From assembly GCA_937871505.1 (NCBI GenBank), contig CALMPF010000019.1, positions 51,716 through 115,715 on the forward strand: a stretch of 64,000 nucleotides of DNA, read 5' to 3'. Numbering within the stretch: the stretch's first letter is position 1; each line of letters begins with the position of its first letter. The notes below the pieces were generated by a model, which worked only from the letters and a program-made list of their open reading frames with translations, made no database searches and had not been told where the DNA came from. The translations under genes and the position numbers were made by a program. The DNA comes from an uncultured Planctomycetia bacterium (GTDB lineage: Bacteria; Planctomycetota; Phycisphaerae; Phycisphaerales; SM1A02). Below are positions 1 through 8,650 of the stretch, piece by piece.

Positions 1-1
1 C

Positions 2-301
2 AGCGGCACCCAGATCAAGGTCGTCTCCGGAGACGTCTTGGCCATCGACTTCCGGCCGGCTCAGCCTGGCGACGCGCTCACCTTCGATCGCGTGCTCCTC
101 ATCGGCGTCGATGGCGGAGGCGGCGCCGCGAAGATCGGCACGCCGTACCTCGCGGGTGCCTCGGTGAAGGCCGAGGTGATCGAGCCCTTCCTCGACGACA
201 AGGTGGTCTCGGTCAAGTACGCCCGCCGCAAGGGGTCACGGGTGAAGAAGGGCCATCGCCAGCCCTATCTGAAGGTCAGGATCGGCGAGATCGTCGGCTG
301 A
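2..301 (+). CDS. rplU: 50S ribosomal protein L21 (5' end cut by window edge)
   Basis: The reading frame is open from base 2 and ends at the TGA at 299-301, so the N-terminus lies outside the window. The visible 99 residues carry the L21 family pattern: a V-x-x-G-D-V start, FDRVLLIGVDG, KIGTPY, and the very typical C-terminal R-R-K-G...KKGHRQPYLKVRIGEI. L21 binds 23S rRNA in the large subunit, next to L20. In most bacteria rpmA (L27) follows rplU; here the next gene is convergent and no L27 is seen. The last 66 bp overlap the 3' end of that minus-strand gene. Family assignment is secure. Confidence 0.95.
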   Translation, partial: SGTQIKVVSGDVLAIDFRPAQPGDALTFDRVLLIGVDGGGGAAKIGTPYLAGASVKAEVIEPFLDDKVVSVKYARRKGSRVKKGHRQPYLKVRIGEIVG

Positions 302-922
302 GCCGCGAACGATCCGCGTCTCGCCGAACGCATTGGTGACGAGCTGGCTGACCACCCGACGGACGCGGAGCGTGCGCTCCTCGCTCGCGATGGCGACCAC
401 GCGCCCGTCGAGCATCGCGGGCGTGAGCACGTCGACGAATCCCGGGGTCGACTCGAGCAGGGCCATGGACGCGTCGTAGATCCGCAGTGAAAGCTGCGAC
501 GTGCCCGGTGTCCCCCGGACGCTGACGAAGCCGGCTCCGCCGTAGACGCCGACCTCGCCCGCGGCGAAGACGACATGGCGGATGGAGGCGTTCGTCGCCG
601 TCGACTCCACCGGCGTGCGCCCCGCGATCGGCTTCCAGAGCAGTTCGACGTGGACGATCTGCCCGGTGATCGGCTCGTCGCCGACGAGCGTGTCGATCGG
701 AAGGTCGGTCATGTAGACCGACGTCTGGATCGGACCGACGGCGTAGGCGGCGAGCTGGAAGCTCCCCTTCAGGACCGCGGGATCGCGCCCCTGTCCGGTC
801 AATGCGACGGAGCCCTTGCCCGCCGGGGCGCTGCACGCACCGAGGGCGACCGCCGCCGCTGCGCCGATCCCCCTGAGGAGCCTCCCGATGGCGGTCGCGG
901 ATGTGGGCCGCGGCTCCGCCAC
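236..922 (-). CDS. Putative lipoprotein of unknown function
   Basis: A 228-residue product. The GTG start at 922 was chosen because it lies one base after the amidohydrolase stop and has a GGGAGGAG Shine-Dalgarno about 9 nt upstream. The N-terminus has arginines, a hydrophobic Ala-rich stretch and a lipobox LGAC near residue 30, so export and lipidation are likely. The mature part has no domain I recognise; it looks beta-rich (VHVELLWKPI, VYGGAGFVSVRG). The last 66 bp run antisense through rplU. It is probably cotranscribed with the upstream amidohydrolase. A real gene seems likely from the start signals and lipobox; function unknown. Confidence 0.7.
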   Translation of the reverse strand: MAEPRPTSATAIGRLLRGIGAAAAVALGACSAPAGKGSVALTGQGRDPAVLKGSFQLAAYAVGPIQTSVYMTDLPIDTLVGDEPITGQIVHVELLWKPIAGRTPVESTATNASIRHVVFAAGEVGVYGGAGFVSVRGTPGTSQLSLRIYDASMALLESTPGFVDVLTPAMLDGRVVAIASEERTLRVRRVVSQLVTNAFGETRIVRGSADDLADPDLQIGLAMALLHP

Positions 923-923
923 C

Positions 924-1883
924 TCAGCGATCTCCTCCCGCGCGCGGCGCGCGCGAGCGGGTGCGCATGCCGCTCGGCACTTCGTCGTCCGGTTCCTCCT
1001 CGATCGGCCTGCCGAGCGGTCCGAGCACGTCGACGTCCAGCCGCAGCGCTCGCAGCGCGTCGCGCTCGACGATGGCGCGGATCGCTGAGCGCGGCACCGA
1101 CGGAAGCTGCGTTCCGTGGCCGAAGGCGTTGAGCGAATAGAGGTTCTCGATCGCCCGAGCCGGATCCTCATGGGGGAAGCCGGATCCGAAGAGGAGCTTG
1201 TCCATCACGCCGAGGGAGACTGCGGTGAGCAGCGCGTTGTAGAGCTGCCATGGCCGCGACACCACGCCGGAGATCTCGGTCCAGACATTCGCGTGCTTGC
1301 CCGAGAGGACGAGCGCCTCGTCGATCCACGGATAGCCAAGCTCGCCGATCACCAGGCCGAGCGAGGGGAAGTTCCGCGCGACCTCGTCCCACGCGGAGGG
1401 ACGCCCGAACTCGAGAATCGCCCCCGTGGTCAGCGGCACGCCGCGGACGGCGAAGATCGGCAGCCCGAGCGCCGCGCAGCGCTCATAGACGCGCATGGCC
1501 GCCGAGTGGGTGGGATGGAACCCCTGGCACATCGGGCTGACCGCGATGGCGACGAGCCCGAGATCCGCGGCGGACTGGACCTGACCGAGCGGATCCCGTC
1601 CCATCGGATCGATCCCCCCGACGCCGAGGCGCCGCCGCGGCTCGGCACGGACGAACTCCGCGACCAGCTCGTGCGGCACGTAGGCGCCCATCGCATCGGC
1701 CCTGAATCCGTGGACGAGCGCGACGTCGGTGCAGCTCGAGCTGCGCTCGAGCGCGGCCGACGAGGCATCGAGCCGCACCCAGCGGTCCGCCTCGCGGAGC
1801 CGCAGCAGGCGGGAGATCTCCTGGCCGAACTGCTCGGGCGAGTTCCAGACGCGGGCGTGGACGTCGATGATCCGGTTGATCAT
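924..1883 (-). CDS. Amidohydrolase-family (TIM-barrel) protein
   Basis: A 319-residue protein resembling the Amidohydro_2 family of metal-dependent hydrolases and decarboxylases. It begins with IIDVHARVW, has a central LGLVAIAVSPMCQGFHPTHS segment and the family-typical ELGYPWIDEALVL...HANVWTEISG, then LLFGSGFPHEDP near the end. The usual N-terminal metal motif HxH is reduced to a single His (D-V-H-A-R). The His of the strand-6 region and the late Asp are also not obvious, so metal binding may be altered or lost. The C-terminal 30 residues are Arg-rich and probably disordered. A one-base gap to the following lipoprotein gene suggests one operon. Substrate unknown. Confidence 0.8.
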   Translation of the reverse strand: MINRIIDVHARVWNSPEQFGQEISRLLRLREADRWVRLDASSAALERSSSCTDVALVHGFRADAMGAYVPHELVAEFVRAEPRRRLGVGGIDPMGRDPLGQVQSAADLGLVAIAVSPMCQGFHPTHSAAMRVYERCAALGLPIFAVRGVPLTTGAILEFGRPSAWDEVARNFPSLGLVIGELGYPWIDEALVLSGKHANVWTEISGVVSRPWQLYNALLTAVSLGVMDKLLFGSGFPHEDPARAIENLYSLNAFGHGTQLPSVPRSAIRAIVERDALRALRLDVDVLGPLGRPIEEEPDDEVPSGMRTRSRAPRAGGDR

Positions 1884-2051
1884 GCTGGAGAGACTGGCTT
1901 CGCGGCGGGCTGACCTCCGGGCCCGTCGCTGGCGGGTCGGGGAGGCGAGGAGCGATCCTCCGCGCGGGAGCGCGGAGCATGCCGCTCATCGTACCTTTGC
2001 GCCGACTTCGCCGCACATGGAGCTGCGGGGTCGGCGCTGCCGCGACCACCA

Positions 2052-3044
2052 TCAGTGGTGTTCGTGCGATCCTCCGCACCAACAGGTCGCTCCCGGCGGC
2101 AGAAGCGCGACGGTCCGGCCCGGGAGGTAGGGGAGAGCCCGCTGCTTCCACCGATCGCTTCCGACGATCGCGGCGCCGCTCGCCTCGGCGCTGGCGTACG
2201 CGGGCGTCTCGTCGATCAGTCGCCGGATCTCGCGAAGGCGCGTCTCCGGATAGGGGTGCGTCGCGAGCAGCTCCCACCCCTTGTCGCCCTGGCTGGCGGC
2301 ATTGAGGATGCCCAGAAGGTCGAGCATTCCCCGCGGGTTGTAGCCCGCTGCGACCATGTAGCGCACTCCGAGCGAGTCCGCCTCCGACTCCTCGCCGCGG
2401 CTGTACTTGAGGAGGAAGAGCCCCGTGCCCTGCTGGACGATCACCTGCGACGCCTGGATCACCGCGGCCGTGCCCCCGCCACCGACGGCCCCTCCGGCGA
2501 TCCCCAGCCCGGTCAGGAAGACGTTGGCCCCGAGCTGGCGGCCGATCCGCTGCTCGGCATGCTCCGCCGTGACGTGGCCGATCTCGTGACCCAGGACGGC
2601 GGCGAGTTCCGCCTCGGACTCCATCTGCTGGAGGAGGCCGCGGCTGACGAAGATCTTGCCCCCCGGAAGCGCGAAGGCGTTGATGATCTCCGAGTCGAGG
2701 ACGACAAACTCCCAGGGAAGCGACTGCTTCTCGGGATCCTCCACAAGCGCGGCCATCCTGAGGCCGACCTCGGCGACGTACCCATCGAGCTGCGGCGATG
2801 GGTAGCGCCCCCCGTACTCCGGGATCAACTCGCGCATCGCCTCGGTGCCCACGGCGATCTCCTGCTCGCGCGACCAGTGGTCGTACTGCGAGCGGCCGGT
2901 CGCCTGGTTGGTCTTGCAGCCGGCGAGCCCCGCGAGGTGAACCCCGCAGAGGCAGAGCACGAAGAGGGCGCCGAGCCGCCGCCGCAGTCGGAGCAGCGCG
3001 GTCCCCGGGCGGTGGCCGACTGCGCGATCTCCCGAGCGGAGCAT
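2052..3044 (-). CDS. M48-family zinc metallopeptidase lipoprotein (BepA/LoiP-like)
   Basis: The ATG at 3044 gives 330 residues and leaves 88 bp to the divergent methyltransferase; the longer frame upstream would run across that gene's start. Residues 20-43 form an Arg-rich, hydrophobic signal peptide ending in the lipobox LAGC (Cys43). The protease core shows the HEIGH zinc motif followed by VTAEHAEQR, and a downstream SRGEESEAD supplying the third ligand, as in periplasmic M48 quality-control proteases. A HPYPETRLREI stretch near the end is also typical. The C-terminus ends with an unusual CWCGGSHEHH metal-ligand-like tail. Likely role: periplasmic or outer-membrane protein quality control. 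Confidence 0.88.
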   Translation of the reverse strand: MLRSGDRAVGHRPGTALLRLRRRLGALFVLCLCGVHLAGLAGCKTNQATGRSQYDHWSREQEIAVGTEAMRELIPEYGGRYPSPQLDGYVAEVGLRMAALVEDPEKQSLPWEFVVLDSEIINAFALPGGKIFVSRGLLQQMESEAELAAVLGHEIGHVTAEHAEQRIGRQLGANVFLTGLGIAGGAVGGGGTAAVIQASQVIVQQGTGLFLLKYSRGEESEADSLGVRYMVAAGYNPRGMLDLLGILNAASQGDKGWELLATHPYPETRLREIRRLIDETPAYASAEASGAAIVGSDRWKQRALPYLPGRTVALLPPGATCWCGGSHEHH

Positions 3045-3132
3045 CCGATCGCGGCACCGCTGACGAAGGTCGGTACGATCGCAGCCGCTGACCCCCGCCT
3101 CTGTCGAAGCTCGGGAACCGGCGCGTGACAGC

Positions 3133-3978
3133 ATGAACCGTGGCAGCATGACCCGCGATTCTTCCTCGGTCCCCGCGTGGACTCCATCTTCACTGTGCGG
3201 AAATCCGCACACCGCGGCCGACAAGCCCGACAGGGTCCGGCGGATGTTCGCCGCGATCGCCCCGCGGTACGACCTGAACAACCGGCTCCACTCGGGGTTT
3301 CAGGACCGGCGGTGGCGGCGCGTCGCCGTGGAGCTCGCCGCGATCCGCCCCGGCGATCGCGTGCTCGACGTCGCCTGCGGCACCGGCGACCTCGCCGAGG
3401 CGTTCGTGGAGGGCGGTGCCGCTGCGGTGCTCGGCGTCGATTTCACGGCGGAGATGCTCGAGCGCGCCCGGCGCAAGGCGCTCCGCTTCGACTCGGCGCG
3501 GCGCCCCGAGTACCGACTTGGCGACGCCCTGCACCTCGAGTTTCCCGGTGCCTCGTTCGACGTCGTCTCGATTGCCTTCGGCATTCGCAACGTCAGCGAT
3601 CCGCGCCGGGCGCTCGAGGAGTTCCATCGCGTGCTGCGCCCCGGCGGGCGTCTGGTGGTTCTCGAGTTCTCCCAGCCTCGAAGCAGGGTCCTGCGCGCCC
3701 TCAACCGGGTCTATACCGAGCACCTGATGCCGGTGACCGCGGGCCTCCTCGCCCGCGACCGGGTCGGCGCGTATCGCTATCTGCCGCGCTCGGTCGCGAC
3801 CTTCGCCGACCATCGCGCGCTGGCGGGCATGATCGAGGCGGTGGGCTTCGAGGGAATCGCGCAGCGAAGCCTCGCCTTCGGCGTCTGCGTCGCCACGGTG
3901 GCGCGGCGGGCTGCCGAGCGCACCCCGCCGGAGGGCCGCGGCGGAGCGGACCGCGACCCGGCCGCGGGCGGAGCGTGA
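3133..3978 (+). CDS. menG: Demethylmenaquinone/ubiquinone C-methyltransferase
   Basis: A 281-residue class I SAM-dependent methyltransferase of the UbiE/MenG family, which methylates the quinone ring in menaquinone (or ubiquinone) synthesis. Diagnostic features are MFAAIAPRYDLNN near residue 40, the SAM motif VLDVACGTGDLA, the post-motif AFGIRNVSDPRRALEE, RVLRPGGRLVVLEFSQP and YRYLPRSV. The first 30 residues are not conserved; an alternative ATG is at 3148. It ends one base before the GTG of the glycosylase gene, so the two are probably cotranscribed. As no ubi or men neighbour is present, the quinone cannot be decided here; menaquinone is usual in Planctomycetes. Confidence 0.93.
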   Translation: MNRGSMTRDSSSVPAWTPSSLCGNPHTAADKPDRVRRMFAAIAPRYDLNNRLHSGFQDRRWRRVAVELAAIRPGDRVLDVACGTGDLAEAFVEGGAAAVLGVDFTAEMLERARRKALRFDSARRPEYRLGDALHLEFPGASFDVVSIAFGIRNVSDPRRALEEFHRVLRPGGRLVVLEFSQPRSRVLRALNRVYTEHLMPVTAGLLARDRVGAYRYLPRSVATFADHRALAGMIEAVGFEGIAQRSLAFGVCVATVARRAAERTPPEGRGGADRDPAAGGA

Positions 3979-3979
3979 C

Positions 3980-4783
3980 GTGGCGCGCGGAGTCTCCGGC
4001 GCGGGCGCGGCGAAGCCGCATGGACGACCCGACGCAGAGAGCTCGCCACCGGCCGAGTCGGAGCGCCGGCGGATCGTCGCGTTCGCCTCCGACGCCCGCG
4101 CGCTCGCGCGCGGGCTTCTGGGCATGACGCTCGTGCGCGTCGTCGGGGGTGAACGCATGGCGGGGACGATCGTCGAGGTCGAGGCCTACCTGGGGCCCTC
4201 CGACCGCGCGTGCCACACCGCGGGCGGACGCCGGACGCGCCGCAACGCCTCGATGTGGCTCGCCGCGGGACACGCGTACGTGTACTTCATCTACGGGATG
4301 CACCACTGCGTCAACGTCGTCTCGGGAGGGGGCGCGGCGGTGCTCATCCGCGCGCTCCGGCCGACGGAGGGAGTCGCCGCGATGGCCCTGCGCCGCGGCG
4401 TGGGGATCCCCGCGAGCGTCGGGGAGCGCCCGCAGAGGCCCCGGCGAGCGCCCTCCGTGGCGGCGCCCGCGCCCCGTTCCGGCCCTCGTCTCGCGCTGCT
4501 CTGCGGTGGTCCGGCGCGGCTCGCCGAGGCCATGGCGATCGATCTGGAGCTCGACGGGGAGGACCTCCGCCGAAGCGACCGCCTCTGGGTCGAGCGCGGG
4601 CCTGCGCGGGCGGCGGCGGAGCGCCGCGTCGTGGCAACTCCGCGGATCGGAGTCGACTCCGCGGGCGCCTGGGCGCGGAGGCGGCTGCGCTTCGTGCTCG
4701 CCGCCGAGGCGGCGTGGGCGAGCCGCGGAGGAGGGCAGGGCGGTTCGCGCCGGTCCGCCCCCCGGGTGTCGAATCCCGGGTGA
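3980..4783 (+). CDS. mpg: DNA-3-methyladenine glycosylase (AAG/MPG type)
   Basis: A 267-residue alkyladenine DNA glycosylase that excises 3-methyladenine, hypoxanthine and related bases in base-excision repair. Visible family marks: ARGLLGMTLVR, the catalytic region GTIVEVEAYLGPSDRACH, RRTRRNASMW, and AYVYFIYGMHHCVNVV, then AVLIRALRPTEG. A GPARLAEAMAI segment and the C-terminal PRIGV are also conserved. The GTG start at 3980 follows the upstream stop by one base. The first 35 residues and last 25 are low-complexity additions to a family that is usually about 200 residues long. Confidence 0.92.
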   Translation: MARGVSGAGAAKPHGRPDAESSPPAESERRRIVAFASDARALARGLLGMTLVRVVGGERMAGTIVEVEAYLGPSDRACHTAGGRRTRRNASMWLAAGHAYVYFIYGMHHCVNVVSGGGAAVLIRALRPTEGVAAMALRRGVGIPASVGERPQRPRRAPSVAAPAPRSGPRLALLCGGPARLAEAMAIDLELDGEDLRRSDRLWVERGPARAAAERRVVATPRIGVDSAGAWARRRLRFVLAAEAAWASRGGGQGGSRRSAPRVSNPG

Positions 4784-4822
4784 CGCGGCCGAAGAGTGTT
4801 CGCCGGATCGCCTTCGGACCGA

Positions 4823-4828
4823 TACAGT
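4823..4828 (+). promoter_or_regulatory. Possible -10 element TACAGT upstream of the Minf_1886 gene
   Basis: TACAGT, 10 nt before the ATG at 4839. It is part of the window-wide TANNNT pattern, but the spacing is longer than in the clearest cases. Confidence 0.35.
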
Positions 4829-4838
4829 CTCCTCGGCC

Positions 4839-5411
4839 ATGTCCTCCCCGCAGGCGCGTTCCGATTCGACCTCCACGATCGACTGGGTGGCCATCCGCGC
4901 CAAGGCGGGGCCGTATCCCCAGCCTGCGTACGAGTTCGTCTGCGCCGGCCTGGAGTACACCGTCACCCGGATCCGCTGCGCATCGGCCGCGGCCGCGAAC
5001 CCCGAGGGCGCCGATTCGACGGCGCGGGCGCCCGCTCGGCCGGCGCCGGATCCAGTCCGCTCCGGGGCCCGGGCACCGGATGAGCATCACGTGACCGGTC
5101 AGGAGCTCTGCATCGGGCTCCGCGACTTCGCGATCAGGCAGTACGGCCTCCTGGCGCCGAGCGTCCTCGCGGGGTGGCACATCCGCCGCACCGACGACTT
5201 CGGCCGCATGGTCTTCGCCATGATCGACGGCAAGGCGATGCGCAAGACCGCGCAGGATTCCATCGAGGACTTCCGCGCCGTCTACGACTTCGACGAGGCC
5301 TTCAGCGTCGATCAGTTCGATCACCTCAGCAGCCTCGAAGGCGCCGCCCCCGGCGCTCGGACGGGCCGTCCCGCCCGCGGCGCCGCCCCGAAGGGGACGC
5401 CGGGCGGATGA
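4839..5411 (+). CDS. Minf_1886-family (Verrucomicrobia/Planctomycetes-restricted) protein
   Basis: A 190-residue protein of the uncharacterised Minf_1886 family, reported only from Planctomycetes and Verrucomicrobia. The family signature is clear: AYEFVCAGLEYT, then HHVTGQELCIGLRDFAI, QYGLLAPSVL, RRTDDFGRMVFAMID and a C-terminal EDFRAVYDFDEAF. About 35 Ala/Pro-rich residues are inserted between the first and second blocks, and the C-terminus has a basic Gly/Ala tail. The ATG at 4839 has a TACAGT hexamer 10 nt upstream. Its stop overlaps the next start as ATGA. Function unknown; useful mainly as a lineage marker. Confidence 0.9.
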   Translation: MSSPQARSDSTSTIDWVAIRAKAGPYPQPAYEFVCAGLEYTVTRIRCASAAAANPEGADSTARAPARPAPDPVRSGARAPDEHHVTGQELCIGLRDFAIRQYGLLAPSVLAGWHIRRTDDFGRMVFAMIDGKAMRKTAQDSIEDFRAVYDFDEAFSVDQFDHLSSLEGAAPGARTGRPARGAAPKGTPGG

Positions 5412-6910
5412 CGGCGCCGCGGCGCGACGATCCGCCGCCCTCAGCCGGTGGCCGGGGAGGCAGCGCCGGCGAGGACGCGCTGGGCGGGTCCCGCGGGCCG
5501 AGCGCGGCGGGGTCGAGCGCATGGCGGTCGCTCCACGTCTGGGAGATCCAGGCGGTGCGCGACCTGCTCGTGATCGGCGCGATCGTCGGAATCCTCTATC
5601 TCGGCTACGCGATGCGGGCGGTCACCACGCCGCTCCTGATCGCACTCGGTCTGGCGTACCTCTTCGAGCCGCTCGTTTCCTGGGCGACGCGCCGCTTCGG
5701 GCTCTCGCGTCCCGTCGTGGTCGGCGGGGTCCTCGCGGTGATCCTCGGCACGTTCGTCCTGGTGCTGACGCTCTCGGCGCCGATCGTCGTGCGGCAGGTT
5801 TCAAGCCTCGTCGACGACATCCGCACGCAGCAGATGTCGCGCCGCTTCGATCAGGCGGTCCGCAGGATCGACGAGGCGCTTCCCGAGCCGCTGCGCGAGC
5901 CGTGGCGCGGGCTGCTCCTCTCGATGGGCTTCGACGAGGCGAAGACCATGGGCGACGCTCCGGCCGCCGATGCCGACGCGAAGCCCGACGGGACGGAGAC
6001 CGCAACGGCGGCGGACGGCGGCAGCGCGGAAGCCGGAACGGCCCGCTCGACGCCGCCGACGCCGCCGACCACGGCGCGCGACGATGCCGATGAGCCCGAC
6101 GAAGCGCTCTTCGCCGAGAGCGAAGACGAGCGCGTCCGCCGGATCGTGATCCAGGAGCTCGAGCGACAGTCGATCGGAGCCTCTCCGGCCTCGGGAGGCG
6201 TCGGGCGGTACCTCATCCTTCTCCAGCGCGGCGCGGCGACGGTCTCGACCATCCTCGGATTGGTGATCTCCGCGGGGCTGCTCGCGTTCCTCATCCCGTT
6301 CTACTTCTACTTCTTCAGCGTGGCGTGGCCTGCCGTGCTCTCGTTCGCGGCGGGACTGCTTCCGGAGCGGCACCGCGACACCTCGCTCGACCTCTTCCGG
6401 AAGATGGACGCGGCGATCGCAGGCTTCGTCCGCGGCCGGCTGGTCATCAGCGCCATCGTCGGCTTCATGCTCGCCGTGGGCTGGTACTTCTGCGGGGTGC
6501 CCTATTCGATCGTCCTCGGCCTGGTGATCGGCGTCTTCAACCTCGTGCCGTACCTTGCGGGCATCGGGCTGCCGGTCGCGGTGGGGCTGCTTGCCTTCGA
6601 TCAGTTCGGCCTCGACGGGGCGCAGCGCATGAGCGGTCTCTGGATCGTCCTCGGGCCGACGATCGTCTTCGTCGTCGCGCAGTTCATCGACGGCTACGTG
6701 CTGACGCCGATGATCGCGGGCAAGGCGACCGACCTCGATCCGGTGACGATCGTGGTCGCCGTCCTCGCGGGAGCCTCGATCGCCGGCATCTACGGCATGC
6801 TCATCGCCATCCCGGTGGCGGCCTGCGTCAAGATCGCGATCCGCGAGATCCTGCTCCCGCGCGTCCGCGCGTGGACGCAGGGCAGGGCGAGCGACCCGCT
6901 GCCGATGTGA
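5408..6910 (+). CDS. AI-2E family transporter (PerM/TqsA-like permease)
   Basis: A 500-residue membrane protein of the AI-2E transporter family. TM pairs are seen at residues 50-75 and 100-125, and a cluster of five to six TM helices in the C-terminal half. Family motifs include TPLLIALGLAYLFEPLV near the start, and late PYSIVLGLVIGVFNLVPYLAG, IDGYVLTPMIAGKATDLDP and YGMLIAIPVAACVKI. The cytoplasmic loop holds an unusual acidic/Ala/Thr low-complexity insertion at residues 182-240. The start overlaps the preceding stop (ATGA). Members have been linked to AI-2 export, Na+/H+ antiport or general efflux, so the substrate is left open. Confidence 0.88.
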   Translation: MTAPRRDDPPPSAGGRGGSAGEDALGGSRGPSAAGSSAWRSLHVWEIQAVRDLLVIGAIVGILYLGYAMRAVTTPLLIALGLAYLFEPLVSWATRRFGLSRPVVVGGVLAVILGTFVLVLTLSAPIVVRQVSSLVDDIRTQQMSRRFDQAVRRIDEALPEPLREPWRGLLLSMGFDEAKTMGDAPAADADAKPDGTETATAADGGSAEAGTARSTPPTPPTTARDDADEPDEALFAESEDERVRRIVIQELERQSIGASPASGGVGRYLILLQRGAATVSTILGLVISAGLLAFLIPFYFYFFSVAWPAVLSFAAGLLPERHRDTSLDLFRKMDAAIAGFVRGRLVISAIVGFMLAVGWYFCGVPYSIVLGLVIGVFNLVPYLAGIGLPVAVGLLAFDQFGLDGAQRMSGLWIVLGPTIVFVVAQFIDGYVLTPMIAGKATDLDPVTIVVAVLAGASIAGIYGMLIAIPVAACVKIAIREILLPRVRAWTQGRASDPLPM

Positions 6911-6974
6911 GCCCGCTTCGGGGATCGGCTGCGCCGCCCCCGCGAGGGCCGTCGTCTCTGGGCGATGCGCCGCG

Positions 6975-8468
6975 TCAGCGCTTCCGCTTCTTGAAGCGCG
7001 ACTTGATCGACTCCGTCGCGGTCGAGCGGCGCGAGCCGAGCCCCGGCACTCCCTCGAGGCCGGGCATCATCGCCGGGTCCATCGACTGGAGCTCCTTCAT
7101 CGCCTTCATCCGTCCCATGGGGCCGAGTCCCGAGAGCTGCTTCGTGACGCGGTTCATCGCCTCGAACTGCTGCGTGAGCTTGGTCACCTCCGCGACCTCG
7201 ACTCCGCTTCCGGAGGCGATCCGCCGCGCACGGCTGCGGTTGATCAGCGCCGCATCGTCGCGCTCGGCGCGCGTCATCCCGTTGACCATGCCCTCGAGGC
7301 GATCGAGCTGGCGCTCGTCGATCTCCACGCCCTTGAGCATGGCGCCGACCCCGGGGAGCAGGCCCAGAAGCTGCTTGATCGGTCCCATCTTGCGGATCGA
7401 GCGGAGCTGGCCGATGAAGTCCTCCATCGTCAGGCGGCCCTTGGCCATCTTCTCGGCGATGCGCTCCGCCTCGGCCTCCGAGACCTCGGCCTGCGCCCTT
7501 TCGACGAGCGAGACGACATCGCCCATCCCGAGCACGCGCCCCGCCACGCGCTCGGCGTGGAACTCCTCCAGCGCGTCGAACTTCTCTCCCGTGCCGATGA
7601 ACTTGATGGGGGCGCCGGTGACCTGGCGCACCGAGAGCGCCGCGCCGCCGCGCGTGTCGGAGTCGAACTTGGTGAGGATCACGCCGTCGACGGCGAGGCG
7701 AGCGTGGAAGGCGCGCGCCGAGGCGACGGCATCCTGTCCCGTCATCGCGTCGACCACGAGCAGGATCTGATGCGGCTGGAGGGCGCGGTCCACCGCCTGG
7801 AGCTCGGTCATCAGCGCGTCGTCGATGTGCAGTCGTCCCGCGGTGTCGAGGATGAGCACCTGCCAGCCGCCCGAGCGAGCTTCGCGCAGCGCCCGCTGGC
7901 AGACGCCGACGGCGACGCCGACCGCCTTGCCGTACTCGGCGCAGCGCTCCGGCTCCGCGTAGAAGCCGACGCGACCGGGACCCGGCGCCTCGGCGCCGAC
8001 GCCCTCGATCACCTGACGAAGCTGCTCGACCGCCGCAGGCCGCTGGAGGTCCGCCGCGCAGACCAGGGCGCCGACGCCGCGCTTCTTCAAGTACGCCGCG
8101 AGCTTCCCGCACGTCGTGGTCTTTCCCGAACCCTGGAGCCCGCAGAGCATGATGACCGTCGGCGGCGGATCGACGAGCAGGATGCCGCCGGTCGCCCCTT
8201 CCGGCGGAGCCATCAGCTCCACGAGGCGGCGATGCACGATCCCGATCATCTCCTCGCCCGGCCGGAGGGACTTCGTCACCTCGTGGCCGAGGGCGTCCTG
8301 GAGAACCTCGTCGCAGAAGCGCTTCACGACCTCCTGATTGACGTCGGCCTCGAGCAGCGCGGTCCGCACCTGGGCCATCGCATCGCGGACGTTGCCTTCG
8401 GAGATGCTCCCCTTGCCGGAGAGCGAGCGGAAGAGATCGTTGAACTTCTCGGTGAGCGTCTCGAACAC
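6975..8468 (-). CDS. ffh: Signal recognition particle protein Ffh (SRP54 GTPase)
   Basis: A 497-residue Ffh. With 4.5S RNA it binds signal sequences on ribosomes and delivers them to FtsY. The N domain begins FETLTEKFNDLFRSL; the G domain shows GLQGSGKTTT, the DTAGR motif, LTKFDSDTRGGAALS and GTGEKFDALEEFH; the C-terminal M domain is rich in Met (MGRMKAMKEL, MDPAMM) with a basic tail. The GTG at 8468 was chosen because it gives the canonical N-terminus; the upstream extension has no family similarity. A TACACT hexamer lies 7 nt before the GTG and there is no Shine-Dalgarno, suggesting a leaderless message. Confidence 0.96.
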   Translation of the reverse strand: MFETLTEKFNDLFRSLSGKGSISEGNVRDAMAQVRTALLEADVNQEVVKRFCDEVLQDALGHEVTKSLRPGEEMIGIVHRRLVELMAPPEGATGGILLVDPPPTVIMLCGLQGSGKTTTCGKLAAYLKKRGVGALVCAADLQRPAAVEQLRQVIEGVGAEAPGPGRVGFYAEPERCAEYGKAVGVAVGVCQRALREARSGGWQVLILDTAGRLHIDDALMTELQAVDRALQPHQILLVVDAMTGQDAVASARAFHARLAVDGVILTKFDSDTRGGAALSVRQVTGAPIKFIGTGEKFDALEEFHAERVAGRVLGMGDVVSLVERAQAEVSEAEAERIAEKMAKGRLTMEDFIGQLRSIRKMGPIKQLLGLLPGVGAMLKGVEIDERQLDRLEGMVNGMTRAERDDAALINRSRARRIASGSGVEVAEVTKLTQQFEAMNRVTKQLSGLGPMGRMKAMKELQSMDPAMMPGLEGVPGLGSRRSTATESIKSRFKKRKR

Positions 8469-8475
8469 GGGCGGG

Positions 8476-8481
8476 AGTGTA
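8476..8481 (-). promoter_or_regulatory. -10 element TACACT for ffh (leaderless geometry)
   Basis: TACACT on the minus strand, 7 nt before the GTG of ffh. No Shine-Dalgarno is visible. A -10 hexamer at this distance puts the transcription start at or next to the start codon. Confidence 0.55.
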
Positions 8482-8638
8482 ACACTGCGGCGCCGCCCCT
8501 CCCCGGCGTCGGCGCGACGGAACGCCGCGGAATCCGGCGGCCGATGCAGGGGAGCGCCCGCGCGGCGCGCTGCGCCGGATCGCGACCGCTCTGCGGCGCC
8601 GTCGGCGGCCGGCGCGCTGCGGCATCCGCGCCGTTTGC

Positions 8639-8644
8639 TACGCT
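8639..8644 (+). promoter_or_regulatory. -10 element TACGCT for polX (leaderless geometry)
   Basis: TACGCT with exactly 6 nt (GAGATC) before the GTG of polX, so the G of the start codon would be +1. No -35 box recognised. Confidence 0.55.
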
Positions 8645-8650
8645 GAGATC

